In this document: positions 47,186-55,532 of the stretch, one piece after another
Numbering within the stretch: position 1 is the stretch's first letter
Layout of the letters: each line of letters begins with the position of its first letter
Origin: Desulfosporosinus sp. FKB
Lineage (GTDB): Bacteria > Bacillota > Desulfitobacteriia > Desulfitobacteriales > Desulfitobacteriaceae
NCBI RefSeq assembly: GCF_002196705.1
Contig: NZ_NADJ01000040.1
Span: forward strand, 434,001 to 498,000
Reading direction: 5' to 3'
Length of the DNA: 64,000 nt
Translations under genes and position numbers: made by a program
The notes under the pieces: generated by a model
Told to the model about the DNA's origin: nothing
Seen by the model: the letters and a program-made list of their open reading frames with translations, nothing else
The model's database searches: none

Positions 47186-48385
47186 TCATTCATATCTCAA
47201 AGCTGTAATCGGTTCAAGCTTCGCTGCCTGCAGCGCCGGGTAATAGCCAAAGAAAAGTCCGACTGCCAAGGAAAACGTCACGGCAAAGAGAATCGCCCAC
47301 CCGGATAACAGAGGCGGCCAGTTTAAAAGATCCGCCGCCGTCAGTGCACTTCCCACACCCAGGGCAATCCCCACAATGCCTCCTGTCAGCGCTAAGACAA
47401 TGGCTTCCAAGAGAAATTGCAGCAAAATATCGCGTTCTTTGGCCCCGACAGCTTTCCGCAAACCTATTTCATGCGTCCGTTCCGTCACCGATACCAGCAT
47501 AATATTCATGATCCCAATCCCGCCGACCAGCAGTGAAATCCCGGCGACCAAGCCAATGATACTCGTTAAAATTTGCGTAATTTTATCAGCAGACTTTACT
47601 AACTGCTGGACATTATAGGCCTCATACTGATCAGTCGTTCCATGGCGCACATTCAAAATGCCTTTCGCTCTGGAAATTACACTGTCCAGATCAGATTCCT
47701 GATACGTTGCGCCCTCTAATTGGTCAACCCGAGTCGATTGGAAAATATCAGTCCAAGTCCCCCAGGGAACATAGGCATAGGAATTCTGAGGACCCACTTC
47801 AAACTGGGAAAAGGCCGAGGTATCCTTTGCCAGAACTCCGATAACTCTGCAAGGAACGTTTTGGATCATCACCTGCTGTCCCAAAGGGTTACCGGCTCCA
47901 AACAACGTATCAGCCAGGCTTTGGTCAATGACCACAACGCGGCGTTCCGCTTCATATTCCTCCCCGGAGAAAAAACGTCCCAAGGCCACATCCCGACTGC
48001 GCAAACCAGCGAATTCCGAGGTTGTTCCCACGATCATGGCCGAGGAATTTTTTTGATTGACTTCCAAAGCAGCATAGTTAACGCTTGCCGGAAGCAGCGT
48101 CTTTACTTGGGGCAAAGACCTTTTTAAAGTTTCACAGTCCTGCAGGGTCAAGCCGTTATCCTCAGATTGTGCCGTTTGGCTAACAGATTTTGGGTACAAG
48201 ACAAAGAGATTGACGCCGCTCTTTTCCATTTCCTGCATTATGGCCGCCTTGCCGCCCAAACCGATGGTCACCACGGCAATAACAGCAGCAATTCCTATGA
48301 CAATACCCAACATAGTCAGACCTGACCTCAGCTTGTTGGTCCGCAAACTAAACAGGGCTCCCCGCAAGGCCTCATACAGACTCAT
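47186..48385 (-). CDS. ABC transporter permease, MacB type
   Basis: A 399-residue MacB-class permease with N-terminal helix (LRSGLTMLGIVIGIAAVIAVVTIG), MacB_PCD extracytoplasmic domain and three C-terminal FtsX helices with SVTERTHEIGLRKAVGAKERD. Its start overlaps the adaptor stop by four bases (ATGA). No ATPase gene is present on either side, although adaptor-ATPase-permease is the usual set. It resembles the orphan permease at 22966. Confidence 0.9.
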   Translation of the reverse strand: MSLYEALRGALFSLRTNKLRSGLTMLGIVIGIAAVIAVVTIGLGGKAAIMQEMEKSGVNLFVLYPKSVSQTAQSEDNGLTLQDCETLKRSLPQVKTLLPASVNYAALEVNQKNSSAMIVGTTSEFAGLRSRDVALGRFFSGEEYEAERRVVVIDQSLADTLFGAGNPLGQQVMIQNVPCRVIGVLAKDTSAFSQFEVGPQNSYAYVPWGTWTDIFQSTRVDQLEGATYQESDLDSVISRAKGILNVRHGTTDQYEAYNVQQLVKSADKITQILTSIIGLVAGISLLVGGIGIMNIMLVSVTERTHEIGLRKAVGAKERDILLQFLLEAIVLALTGGIVGIALGVGSALTAADLLNWPPLLSGWAILFAVTFSLAVGLFFGYYPALQAAKLEPITALRYE

Positions 48386-49587
48386 GCTCCTTCACTCCCC
48401 CAATCGGGAGTTACAGCCTGGCCTTCGGAAAGTTGATTCGTAGGATTGAGAACAATCAGATCCCCGGATTTAAGCCCGGCGGTAATCTCCTGATCGGTAT
48501 CATTGCCGATCCCCACCTTGACCTCCGTTTTTTGAAGAAGCCCGTTCTGAATACGATAGACATAATTCTTGCTTCCCTCCTGAAATAAAGATTCCAGAGG
48601 AACCGCCAGAACATTCTTTTTCGTGGCCACAATAGCCTGGACTGTTACGGAATAACCCGGCTTCAACACAGCAGGCGCTTGATCCAAACGGACCGTCACC
48701 GCCACGGTTGGAGAATTGTTTCCCTGAGCGGATGGCTGAATGACCGCCTCAGGTGCGATTTCAGCAACAACTCCCGTCAGAGAGGTGCTTCCCAAAGTCT
48801 TGCTGGTTACAGTCACTTTTCCGCCCACCTTAAGCTTAGCGGCGTCCATTTCATTGAGCTGCAATTGCACATTCAGATGCTTCAGATCCGCTACCACCAC
48901 TAAGGGCTGCTGGACCGGTGCCGGATTTCCGGCCTGAGCATTGACCTCAAGAGCTGTCCCGTCAAGGGTCGACTTGTAGGTTAATTGGTCTCTCTGGACC
49001 TGAGCAGCCTGCAAGGCTTCCCGGGCCTGCTTTAATCCGGCCTGGCTCTGGGCCAGAGTCCCTTCAGCCTGGTGAACAGAACTTCCCAGGCCGCTGCTTG
49101 CACTCCCCATATTACCGCTAATATTTCCGCCAACCGTTCCGCTGATATTAACAGTACCGACACCCGCTTGTGCAGCTCCGGCAGTGGCTGCAGAGCTTTG
49201 AACAGCATTCTGAGCTTGCTTCAAATCTGTTACATTACCTTGGGCAGCATTGACGGCAGCCTGCGCCGCATCAACATTCGCTTGAGCCTGAGCCACTTGG
49301 GCATTGGCCAAAGTCTGATCAAGAGCGACCAGGCCCTGACCGGTTTTGACAGAGTCTCCAGCTTTAACTGCAACTTTGGAAACAAGACCGGGGTTTAAGG
49401 CATACACATCCTGGCGCGAATTAGGAGCAACACTTCCCGTGGCATAAATGTCCTCCTGCATCGAAATCGGAGATACTTTGCCGGCACTGACTTTCAGTGG
49501 TGTCTGAGTATTTCGCCAAAGCCACCAGCCGCCAGCCGCTAGAAGGACAACTACGATTCCTATTCCCCACCAGAGACGTTTCTTCAC
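48382..49587 (-). CDS. Membrane fusion/adaptor protein, MacA/HlyD type
   Basis: A 401-residue adaptor: one N-terminal helix (residues 5-24), a lipoyl-like domain split around a coiled coil (ANAQVAQAQANVDAAQAAVNAAQGN and AEGTLAQSQAGLKQAREALQAAQ), then beta-barrel and membrane-proximal domains. The hairpin is interrupted by a Gly/Ser-rich stretch (VNISGTVGGNISGNMGSAS, about residues 145-170), unusual for the family. It couples to the permease gene downstream by a four-base overlap. Works outside the membrane. Confidence 0.9.
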   Translation of the reverse strand: MKKRLWWGIGIVVVLLAAGGWWLWRNTQTPLKVSAGKVSPISMQEDIYATGSVAPNSRQDVYALNPGLVSKVAVKAGDSVKTGQGLVALDQTLANAQVAQAQANVDAAQAAVNAAQGNVTDLKQAQNAVQSSAATAGAAQAGVGTVNISGTVGGNISGNMGSASSGLGSSVHQAEGTLAQSQAGLKQAREALQAAQVQRDQLTYKSTLDGTALEVNAQAGNPAPVQQPLVVVADLKHLNVQLQLNEMDAAKLKVGGKVTVTSKTLGSTSLTGVVAEIAPEAVIQPSAQGNNSPTVAVTVRLDQAPAVLKPGYSVTVQAIVATKKNVLAVPLESLFQEGSKNYVYRIQNGLLQKTEVKVGIGNDTDQEITAGLKSGDLIVLNPTNQLSEGQAVTPDWGSEGA

Positions 49588-49623
49588 AGTATTACCTCCA
49601 AAGGTCCAAATTCTTGTTGCTGC

Positions 49624-50898
49624 CTACTCCCATTCAAAGGTTACCCCTGCGATCTCCACGCTGTCTCCCTCTTTAATTCCCGCTTCACGCAGAGCATCGT
49701 CAACCCCCATGGCTTTTAAGATATTTTGAAAACGATAAACACTCTCTTCATGATCAAACAACGTCATGGCCACATGTTTCTCGATTTCTTTTCCTGTAAT
49801 CAGATAATGATCATTATCTTTAATAATTTCGAAGCGCTTTTCCGGCTCAGCTTTCGTTATCAAATGTTCCTCATCATAGTTTGTAATTTCCGGCATCGGA
49901 ATATCCGGCAAAAGTTGAGCAATCCGATAAATTAAGGCTTGCAGTCCTTCACCCGTTGCCGCGGAGATAGGGAAAACTTCCTGCCCTTCCTCCAGCTCAT
50001 CCTTGAGGCGCTGAAGATTTTCTTCCGCACCCGGAATATCCATTTTATTAGCTGCAATCAGAAGAGGACGTTCAGCCAGGTCCGGACTATACAGTCTAAG
50101 CTCCTTCTGAATAATGCGAAAATCCTCCAGAGGATCTCGTTCTTCTGACCCGGAAATATCCAGGACATGCAAAATTAAGCGAGTTCTCTCCGTATGCCGC
50201 AAAAATTCATGCCCCAATCCCGCTCCGGTATGAGCACCTTCAATCAGGCCCGGAATATCCGCCATAACAAAACTCAGACCGTCTTCGAGATCAACGACCC
50301 CGAGATTCGGCACAAGAGTTGTGAAATGGTAATCGGCAATCTTAGGCTTGGCGGCTGAAACTTTAGAAATCAAGGTAGATTTCCCCACATTGGGAAATCC
50401 CACCAATCCCACATCTGCCAGGAGTTTCAATTCTAATCTCAGCCAGCGTTCCTCGCCTGGTTCGCCATTCTCTGCCAGGGTAGGAGCCTTGTTCGTATTG
50501 CTCATAAAGCGAGCATTTCCCCGGCCCCCTCTGCCGCCGGCGGCAACGATCACCCGTTGGCCATGTTCCGTAATATCAGCAATCACATTCCCGTTGTCAT
50601 CATCCAAAACTACTGTGCCCACGGGAACACGCAGAACGACATCGTCAGCACTTTTTCCGGTCATATTCTTCGACTGTCCATGCTCGCCCCGATCCCCTTT
50701 ATAATGGCGTTTATAGCGAAAATCCACCAGAGTACTCATGCCCTCGTCACCGACAAAAACAACATCGCCGCCCCGGCCTCCGTCTCCGCCGCTGGGGCCG
50801 CCTTCCGGCACATATTTCTCCCGGCGGAAAGCGACTGCACCTGCTCCGCCGTCGCCTCCCTTGACATAAATCTTTGCTCGATCATAAAATAACGACAT
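49624..50898 (-). CDS. obg: GTPase Obg
   Basis: A 424-residue ribosome-associated GTPase. The N-terminal glycine-rich Obg fold (GGDGGAGAVAFRREKYVPEGGPSGGDGGRGG) is followed by the G domain with G1 GFPNVGKST, G3 DIPGLIEGA and G4 NKMD, and then the C-terminal OCT domain. Acts in 50S assembly and stress signalling, and in Bacillus supports sporulation. AAGGAG seven bases before the ATG. Lies directly after the spo0B-like gene. Confidence 0.97.
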   Translation of the reverse strand: MSLFYDRAKIYVKGGDGGAGAVAFRREKYVPEGGPSGGDGGRGGDVVFVGDEGMSTLVDFRYKRHYKGDRGEHGQSKNMTGKSADDVVLRVPVGTVVLDDDNGNVIADITEHGQRVIVAAGGRGGRGNARFMSNTNKAPTLAENGEPGEERWLRLELKLLADVGLVGFPNVGKSTLISKVSAAKPKIADYHFTTLVPNLGVVDLEDGLSFVMADIPGLIEGAHTGAGLGHEFLRHTERTRLILHVLDISGSEERDPLEDFRIIQKELRLYSPDLAERPLLIAANKMDIPGAEENLQRLKDELEEGQEVFPISAATGEGLQALIYRIAQLLPDIPMPEITNYDEEHLITKAEPEKRFEIIKDNDHYLITGKEIEKHVAMTLFDHEESVYRFQNILKAMGVDDALREAGIKEGDSVEIAGVTFEWE

Positions 50899-50900
50899 GG

Positions 50901-51407
50901 CTATTCTCCTTGTATCCCAAAATAACTCATCTTCTCAAAGAGCACTTTTTCTTCATCCTCCAGAATAAACTGGCAAGAAAAGCCTTCGTTCTCTTCAAAT
51001 AAATAGACCTCCGAATTCAAATCCGGCAATCCGTTATACTGCTGTACCTTCTCCAAACATTCTCTAGTGTACCCGAATAAGCTCTCTCCATATTCTTTTT
51101 GCCAATGATCCTGCCAAAAATCCTCCAGCCGCATCTCGTCCGGGAAACTCAAAGAGGTCGTAATATTAAGCTGCCTAAGGTGAATGACCCAGCTGAGCAG
51201 GATTGCCGAAAGCACCGGGACTGGAATTTGGCCAATCTTCTGCTCCTCCTGAGGCTTGATCACTTCGTGGATATAGGCAAGGGCCTTCTCCGACTGCTGG
51301 AGCTGTATATTCCCCATCACAACCTGCCAGTGGTTAAAAAAGTCATGCCGCTGCAGGCGATACCACTGGACCATCTCCGCTAATAACTGATGTTCAAGTT
51401 CTGACAT
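50901..51407 (-). CDS. spo0B: Spo0B-like sporulation phosphotransferase
   Basis: A 168-residue protein starting with a helical-hairpin domain carrying LQRHDFFNHWQVVMGNIQL, which matches the Spo0B phospho-acceptor pattern R-H-D-x-x-N-x-x-Q-x-x-x-G. The His is residue 21 from the chosen start. The C-terminal half would be the degenerate ATPase-like domain. The position between rpmA and obg is the same as in Bacillus subtilis. It would pass phosphate from Spo0F to Spo0A. The ATG at 51407 has AGGAAAGG six bases upstream; 51413 is too close to it. Confidence 0.75.
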   Translation of the reverse strand: MSELEHQLLAEMVQWYRLQRHDFFNHWQVVMGNIQLQQSEKALAYIHEVIKPQEEQKIGQIPVPVLSAILLSWVIHLRQLNITTSLSFPDEMRLEDFWQDHWQKEYGESLFGYTRECLEKVQQYNGLPDLNSEVYLFEENEGFSCQFILEDEEKVLFEKMSYFGIQGE

Positions 51408-51477
51408 TATCATCCTTTCCTCTCATTGGTAACTTAATTCCCCGTGAACTCCTTCAGCTCATGCTGAACAAGGCCTG

Positions 51478-51517
51478 GGAACCTCTCCCACTTTTAGAAA
51501 CGGAAGTCTTACGATTG
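51478..51517 (+). repeat. Dispersed hairpin repeat, copy D (degenerate)
   Basis: AACCTCTCCCACTTTTAGAA then CGGAAGTCTTACGATTG; the right arm is diverged (ACGGAAG for GTGGGAG), but the CTTACGATTG tail is conserved with copies E and F. Confidence 0.55.
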
Positions 51518-51590
51518 CATAAATTAGCGTGAAGTTTTGCCATGTATTTATGTATGTAATAAAAAACTTGGCAGGCGCCAAACATAGAAA

Positions 51591-51613
51591 GCCCCTGGGG
51601 AAATCCCAGGGGC
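51591..51613 (-). terminator. Terminator-like hairpin after rpmA
   Basis: GCCCCTGGG / CCCAGGGGC with a five-base loop. On the minus strand TTTCTATGTTT follows. It lies 14 bases after the rpmA stop, and may reduce flow into spo0B-obg. Confidence 0.7.
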
Positions 51614-51627
51614 GTAAGGGAAACAGC

Positions 51628-51933
51628 TTATTTTGCAGCAACTACCGGTGTTTTGCGTTCCGCATAAACGCTCACTTGTTTGTGCACCCTGTCTTTATGC
51701 TCAAATTTAACATAACCATCAATGAGTGCAAATAAGGTATCATCTTTACCGATGCCGCAATTTTTAGCGGGATGGAACTTCGTTCCCCGTTGGCGAACGA
51801 TAATTGTACCGGCTGTAACGAATTGTCCGTCGCCTCGTTTTAACCCAAGACGTTGGGCATTACTGTCCCGGCCGTTTCTGGAACTACCTACCCCTTTTTT
51901 ATGGGCAAAGAGCTGCAGATTCATGTTTAACAT
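51628..51933 (-). CDS. rpmA: Ribosomal protein L27
   Basis: A 101-residue 50S protein with the Firmicutes N-terminal extension MLNMNLQLF before [15 protein letters not shown]. The protease Prp removes the extension after Phe9 to expose the functional N-terminus, and a prp gene overlaps just upstream. The ATG at 51933 has AAGGAGGTGG upstream and matches the conserved extension; an ATG nine bases earlier does not. Confidence 0.97.
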   Translation of the reverse strand: MLNMNLQLFAHKKGVGSSRNGRDSNAQRLGLKRGDGQFVTAGTIIVRQRGTKFHPAKNCGIGKDDTLFALIDGYVKFEHKDRVHKQVSVYAERKTPVVAAK

Positions 51934-52265
51934 GGAGTCCACCTCCTTTGATCAATTAATATATATGCCGGCCCGTAGACCGCTTCTATTTGTTCGATAC
52001 CAAGCTTTAGGGTTTGCAGAATCCACTGCGCCTGATCCAGTTCCTGCTCAGAAATTCCTGTCAGCTGACAAGAAAGAAAACCTTCGTCTTCCTGCACCTG
52101 AGGAGCCTGAGAAAGAAAATGTTCCAAACCATTGGCAGCAGCAATGCTCAGAGCGGAAACCCCTGCACAGACAATATCCTGACCTGCTTCGGCGTATCCG
52201 GAATGACCGGAGATCTCAAAACTGTGAATCCGCTTCTGCTCATCCAGCCAAACCAGGAAACGAAT
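51927..52265 (-). CDS. prp: Ribosomal-processing cysteine protease Prp (YsxB), probable ATT start
   Basis: A 112-residue protease with catalytic His21 ([12 protein letters not shown]) and Cys33 ([10 protein letters not shown]); it cleaves the L27 extension. No ATG, GTG or TTG lies in frame between the end of rplU and IRFLVWL, where family members start. The only nearby conventional start is an ATG at 52373, deep inside rplU. AAAGGAGAAGAGGGA precedes an ATT (Ile) codon at 52263-52265 with eight-base spacing, so initiation at ATT is the best reading. It overlaps rpmA by seven bases. Confidence 0.8.
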   Translation of the reverse strand: MRFLVWLDEQKRIHSFEISGHSGYAEAGQDIVCAGVSALSIAAANGLEHFLSQAPQVQEDEGFLSCQLTGISEQELDQAQWILQTLKLGIEQIEAVYGPAYILIDQRRWTPC

Positions 52266-52278
52266 TCCCTCTTCTCCT

Positions 52279-52590
52279 TTAGGCTTGGAGTGCTTCGACG
52301 AGAACCTTTGTGTAAGGTTGACGATGTCCCTGTTTACGGCGATAGTTTTTCTTCGACTTATATTTGAAAACAATGACTTTCGCCCCTTTGCCGTGCTCTA
52401 CAACTTTAAGCACTGCGCTAGCACCTGCTACAACAGGAGTACCAACTTTGACAACACCCTCTTTTTCCAAGAGCAGCACTTTGTCAATGGTCACCGTATC
52501 TCCAACATTCGCTTCCAATTTCTCAACGAGAATTTCGTCGCCTTCTTGGACTTTAAACTGTTTGCCGCCGGTTTCAATTACTGCGTACAT
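52279..52590 (-). CDS. rplU: Ribosomal protein L21
   Basis: A 103-residue 50S protein ([20 protein letters not shown] at the start; [22 protein letters not shown] near the end). First gene of the rplU-prp-rpmA-spo0B-obg cluster. The ATG at 52590 is chosen by family length; GGGAGG lies a little far upstream (12 bases). A probable leader RNA and a clear promoter precede it. Confidence 0.97.
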   Translation of the reverse strand: MYAVIETGGKQFKVQEGDEILVEKLEANVGDTVTIDKVLLLEKEGVVKVGTPVVAGASAVLKVVEHGKGAKVIVFKYKSKKNYRRKQGHRQPYTKVLVEALQA

Positions 52591-52593
52591 AAT

Positions 52594-52700
52594 TACATTA
52601 CACCTCCCATACCCTAGACTCGCCATTGCAGGCCGGCTTTTAATCTCAAAAACCTGTTAATACCTGATTTGAGCGGTTGCGGTGAGAAGCCACCACATTT
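52594..52700 (-). ncRNA. Probable ribosomal L21 leader
   Basis: The rplU 5' untranslated region contains the hairpin GGTGGCTTCTCACC (52681-52694) followed by GCAACCGCTC and a GCCGGC-containing segment. This resembles the conserved L21 leader of Firmicutes, which mediates feedback control. I judged this from memory and did not fold it. Confidence 0.45.
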
Positions 52701-52704
52701 AGTT

Positions 52705-52734
52705 ATTTTAGCATTTGATCACGTCATTTGTCAA
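52705..52734 (-). promoter_or_regulatory. Promoter of the rplU operon
   Basis: TTGACA (52729-52734) and TAAAAT (52705-52710) on the minus strand with 18 bases between them. Placed just upstream of the leader hairpin. Confidence 0.7.
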
Positions 52735-52755
52735 GCAAACTCGTTTTGCTAAATG

Positions 52756-52796
52756 GGGACCTCTCACTTGTAGAAGTAGGAGCCTTACGATTGGCT
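52756..52796 (+). repeat. Dispersed hairpin repeat, copy E
   Basis: GGGACCTCTCACTTGTAGAA then GTAGGAGCCTTACGATTGG; arms CTCACTT / AAGTAGG are slightly decayed. Lies upstream of the rplU promoter. Confidence 0.55.
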
Positions 52797-52977
52797 AAAG
52801 TTTAAGCAAATAAAGTTAGAGCAGATGATTAATTGATTGAGAAATATTATACCAAAACCAGATGTAATCTAATAAACTTTAGAAATAATTCCAGGATATG
52901 TTATGGATGTAAAAGGAAAATTTAGCTCAGTGTGGAATATATACCTATCCATTTATATTATACGAGGAGTGAAAACG

Positions 52978-53100
52978 ATGCCCTGGAAGCACCTTAATGA
53001 TTCTCCCTTCCATCTGCCATCCCGCCAAGACTTATTAATTATTGCGGGGACCGTGGTTATTTGCCTTCTGATTATTGCATTTTTTGTCTGGCGTTCCTAA
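52978..53100 (+). CDS. Small single-helix membrane protein
   Basis: A 40-residue protein with one C-terminal membrane helix (LLIIAGTVVICLLIIAFFVW) after a short polar N-terminus. GAGGAG lies nine bases before the ATG; an upstream in-frame start at 52903 lacks a ribosome site. Not recognised. It stands alone between two hairpin repeats. Confidence 0.5.
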   Translation: MPWKHLNDSPFHLPSRQDLLIIAGTVVICLLIIAFFVWRS

Positions 53101-53254
53101 TTTAGTTTCCCCTCCCCGAGCTCAGAAAGCCAAACTACGAGAATCCCCACCCCCATCAACGTTTAAACGTTCAATAAACTTAATGAAAGCGCCTAGCCCA
53201 TAAAAAATGCTATCACGCTGAATGATGGACTCCATTCCCACCGAAGCAAGGTAT

Positions 53255-53300
53255 GGAACCACTCCCACTTGTACAAGCGGGAGTCTTACGATTGGATAAA
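53255..53300 (+). repeat. Dispersed hairpin repeat, copy F
   Basis: GGAACCACTCCCACTTGTAC then AAGCGGGAGTCTTACGATTGG; arms CTCCCACTT / AAGCGGGAG pair with one mismatch. This is the best-preserved copy of the plus-strand group. The surrounding stretch 53101-53446 holds no convincing gene. Confidence 0.65.
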
Positions 53301-53305
53301 AGCGA

Positions 53306-53380
53306 AAAAGGCTCAGTTGAGTGAACATGATACGCTCCCTTGTGAACAGGGGACAGTTCAAAATCTCAGCTGAGCCTTTT
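53306..53380 (+). terminator. Possible terminator with long loop
   Basis: AAAAGGCTCAG / CTGAGCCTTTT with a 53-base loop that contains a TGAAC / GTTCA pair; AATTTT follows. Lies between the 40-codon gene and the convergent marR-type gene. Confidence 0.45.
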
Positions 53381-53446
53381 AATTTTGTGAAACGATCTCT
53401 TCAGTTCTACAGTTTCTTCAAGGGTTTGTATCTTGGATAAGGCGTC

Positions 53447-53926
53447 TTAGGAGGGATCATTGCCTTTAGTCAATAAATTATAAAGGACCTCCAGCCCGCC
53501 AATTATCTTCTCGAGTTCCTCTTCACTGGCACCCTTGAGCGAATCCGAAATGTAATTGTTGAACAGTTCTTTAATGACGTTGTTTTTTTCAAATTCCGGG
53601 GATAGAGATAAGCGCACAATCCGGCGATTATTCTCGGGAATCTCGCGAATAACAACTCCCTGACCAACCAAGCGGTTGACAATTCCGGAAACCGTACTCT
53701 TAGATAATCCTATACAATCGCTCAGCTCATTTAAGGTAGAATAAGGGTGCTTGCTCAGACCAAAGATCAAACCTAATTGCGGACCAGTAAACCCATATTG
53801 CTGCGACTTTTCGAAGATCTGGTCCCGGTAGATTTTCTGAACCGCTTTGAATAAAAATACGATTCGCTCTGAAGGGCTCTCCGGAGGATTACTCCATAAT
53901 TGCTGCGACTCCTGTTTCTGGTTCAT
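53447..53926 (-). CDS. MarR family transcriptional regulator
   Basis: A 159-residue winged-helix regulator (GLIFGLSKHPYSTLNELSDCIGLSKSTVSGIVNRLVGQGVV, then the wing EIPENNRRIVRLSLS). It lies at the end of the efflux operon and starts 38 bases inside the EmrB-type gene, after AGAAGGTGACTC. Presumably it represses the operon until a drug-like ligand binds, though autoregulation from the distal position is inferred. Confidence 0.9.
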   Translation of the reverse strand: MNQKQESQQLWSNPPESPSERIVFLFKAVQKIYRDQIFEKSQQYGFTGPQLGLIFGLSKHPYSTLNELSDCIGLSKSTVSGIVNRLVGQGVVIREIPENNRRIVRLSLSPEFEKNNVIKELFNNYISDSLKGASEEELEKIIGGLEVLYNLLTKGNDPS

Positions 53927-55517
53927 GAGTCACCTTCTCTCCTTCCTGAGTTGGGCCCTTCTTCTGCCCAGTTGCTTTTTTAGGACTCATCATGAGAACC
54001 AGCACGATCGCCACGAAAACGATCGGCACAGTGAGAGCAACCGCATGATTCATGGCGTCCAGATAAGCTTGACCATAAATCACCTGTCCAATGGTCGCAT
54101 AAGCATTTTCCATAGCATCCACTTGTGGTAACCCGTAACTCCAATAGACACCTTTCAACATGGTAATGACCGAGGAGGCCGTCCGATTAAAGGGAGTTAT
54201 CTGTTCAGCCAGTCTGGCATAGTTAACATTAGTGGATCCGGAAATGATCGTCGTCATAAAGGTTACAGATACAGCTTGCAAAATACTGCGGATCGTCGTG
54301 GAAAGGGCGGTTGCTTTCCCGTATAAATGCCTGGGAACAGCGTTCATCGCAGCCGTGTTGACAGGCATCATAGCCAGACCAAGGCCGATTCCCCGGATTG
54401 CCGCAACAATCGTAATATAGGTCGAAGGGGTATCCATATTAAAGAGCGACATTTGATAGGTAGCAAAGGCAAGGATCAACAGCCCAGGCAGGGTAACCAC
54501 TTTGGCACCGAACTTATCAAATATCGCACCACTGACAGGCATCATCAACCCTGAGGCAATGGCCGAGGGAAAAAGAATTAAGCCTGTTTGCATCGCCGTA
54601 TAGCCTCTTAAATTTTGCAAGAATAAAGGAAGCACATAGACTCCGCCCATCAGAGCTAAGGTCGTGATCCCCGTAATAAATTGGCTGAGGGTAAAATCAT
54701 AGATCTTAAGGACACGCAATTCCAGCATAGGGTTGGGATGGGTTAATTCGTTATAAACAAAGATCACAAGGCCAAAAACACCGAGGGCTATCAGCAGTGG
54801 AAATTTTACATTTCCCCAGTCAATAGTATCTGCTTCACCAAGGACATAGAGAAGGCTCACGATACCTACGATTGAAGACACTAAACCAATAAAATCAAAA
54901 TCTCCTTTGTAGGGCACTAAGGGCGTGTCTTTAAGTAAAATACTTGCAAAGATAACCCCAAAGATACCGATAGGAACATTGACATAGAAAATAAAGCGCC
55001 AATCCATATATTGAATGATATAGCCTCCCAAGGTAGGACCGATAGCCGGAGCAGCCATAGAGGCAATCCCCCAGAAGCCTAAAGCTTTTCCCCGCTCATG
55101 AAGAGGGAAAATCTGCATAATATAGGACATCCCGACAGGCATGATAGCTCCCCCGCCCACTGCCTGAACAACTCGGAAGATAACCATCACATTATTGCTC
55201 CAGGAAAAACCACATAAGAAAGAACCAATAGTAAACAAACCCAGAGCACCAATAAAGAGCTTTTTGATACCAAAAGTATCACTTAAAAAACCGGTAATAG
55301 GAACGACGGCACCCATGGCCAAAGTATAACCCGTCAGTACCCATTTAATAGAGTCCAAATCCGTGCCGAAAACATTCATCATTTTAGGAATCGCAATATT
55401 AACAATACTGCTGTCCAACATAACCATAAAGGTACCTATGACAACCACAAATAAGGCTAACCACTTATAAGTGTTATCACCTGCGCCTTCCGGTTCAGGA
55501 TGGTGATGTTCAGTCAT
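53889..55517 (-). CDS. DHA2-family MFS multidrug exporter, EmrB/QacA type
   Basis: A 542-residue transporter with fourteen helices. Motif A variants are GFLSDTFGIKKLF and AIFDKFGAKVV. DSSIVNIAIPKM in helix 1 and the motif C region (WGIASMAAPAIGPTLGGYI) are typical of DHA2 drug-proton antiporters. A His-rich N-terminus (MTEHHHPEPEG) is notable. It follows two adaptor genes on the same strand, the EmrA-EmrB arrangement. Confidence 0.93.
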   Translation of the reverse strand: MTEHHHPEPEGAGDNTYKWLALFVVVIGTFMVMLDSSIVNIAIPKMMNVFGTDLDSIKWVLTGYTLAMGAVVPITGFLSDTFGIKKLFIGALGLFTIGSFLCGFSWSNNVMVIFRVVQAVGGGAIMPVGMSYIMQIFPLHERGKALGFWGIASMAAPAIGPTLGGYIIQYMDWRFIFYVNVPIGIFGVIFASILLKDTPLVPYKGDFDFIGLVSSIVGIVSLLYVLGEADTIDWGNVKFPLLIALGVFGLVIFVYNELTHPNPMLELRVLKIYDFTLSQFITGITTLALMGGVYVLPLFLQNLRGYTAMQTGLILFPSAIASGLMMPVSGAIFDKFGAKVVTLPGLLILAFATYQMSLFNMDTPSTYITIVAAIRGIGLGLAMMPVNTAAMNAVPRHLYGKATALSTTIRSILQAVSVTFMTTIISGSTNVNYARLAEQITPFNRTASSVITMLKGVYWSYGLPQVDAMENAYATIGQVIYGQAYLDAMNHAVALTVPIVFVAIVLVLMMSPKKATGQKKGPTQEGEKVTHEPETGVAAIME

Positions 55518-55532
55518 ACTTATCTCACCTCA

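Noticed and set aside
52266-52373. Longer prp frame starting at the ATG at 52373
   Set aside because: It would overlap rplU by about 95 bases, has no ribosome site, and adds residues absent from the family.
53122-53361. 79-codon open frame on the minus strand
   Set aside because: It runs through hairpin repeat F and a terminator-like inverted repeat and has no ribosome site.
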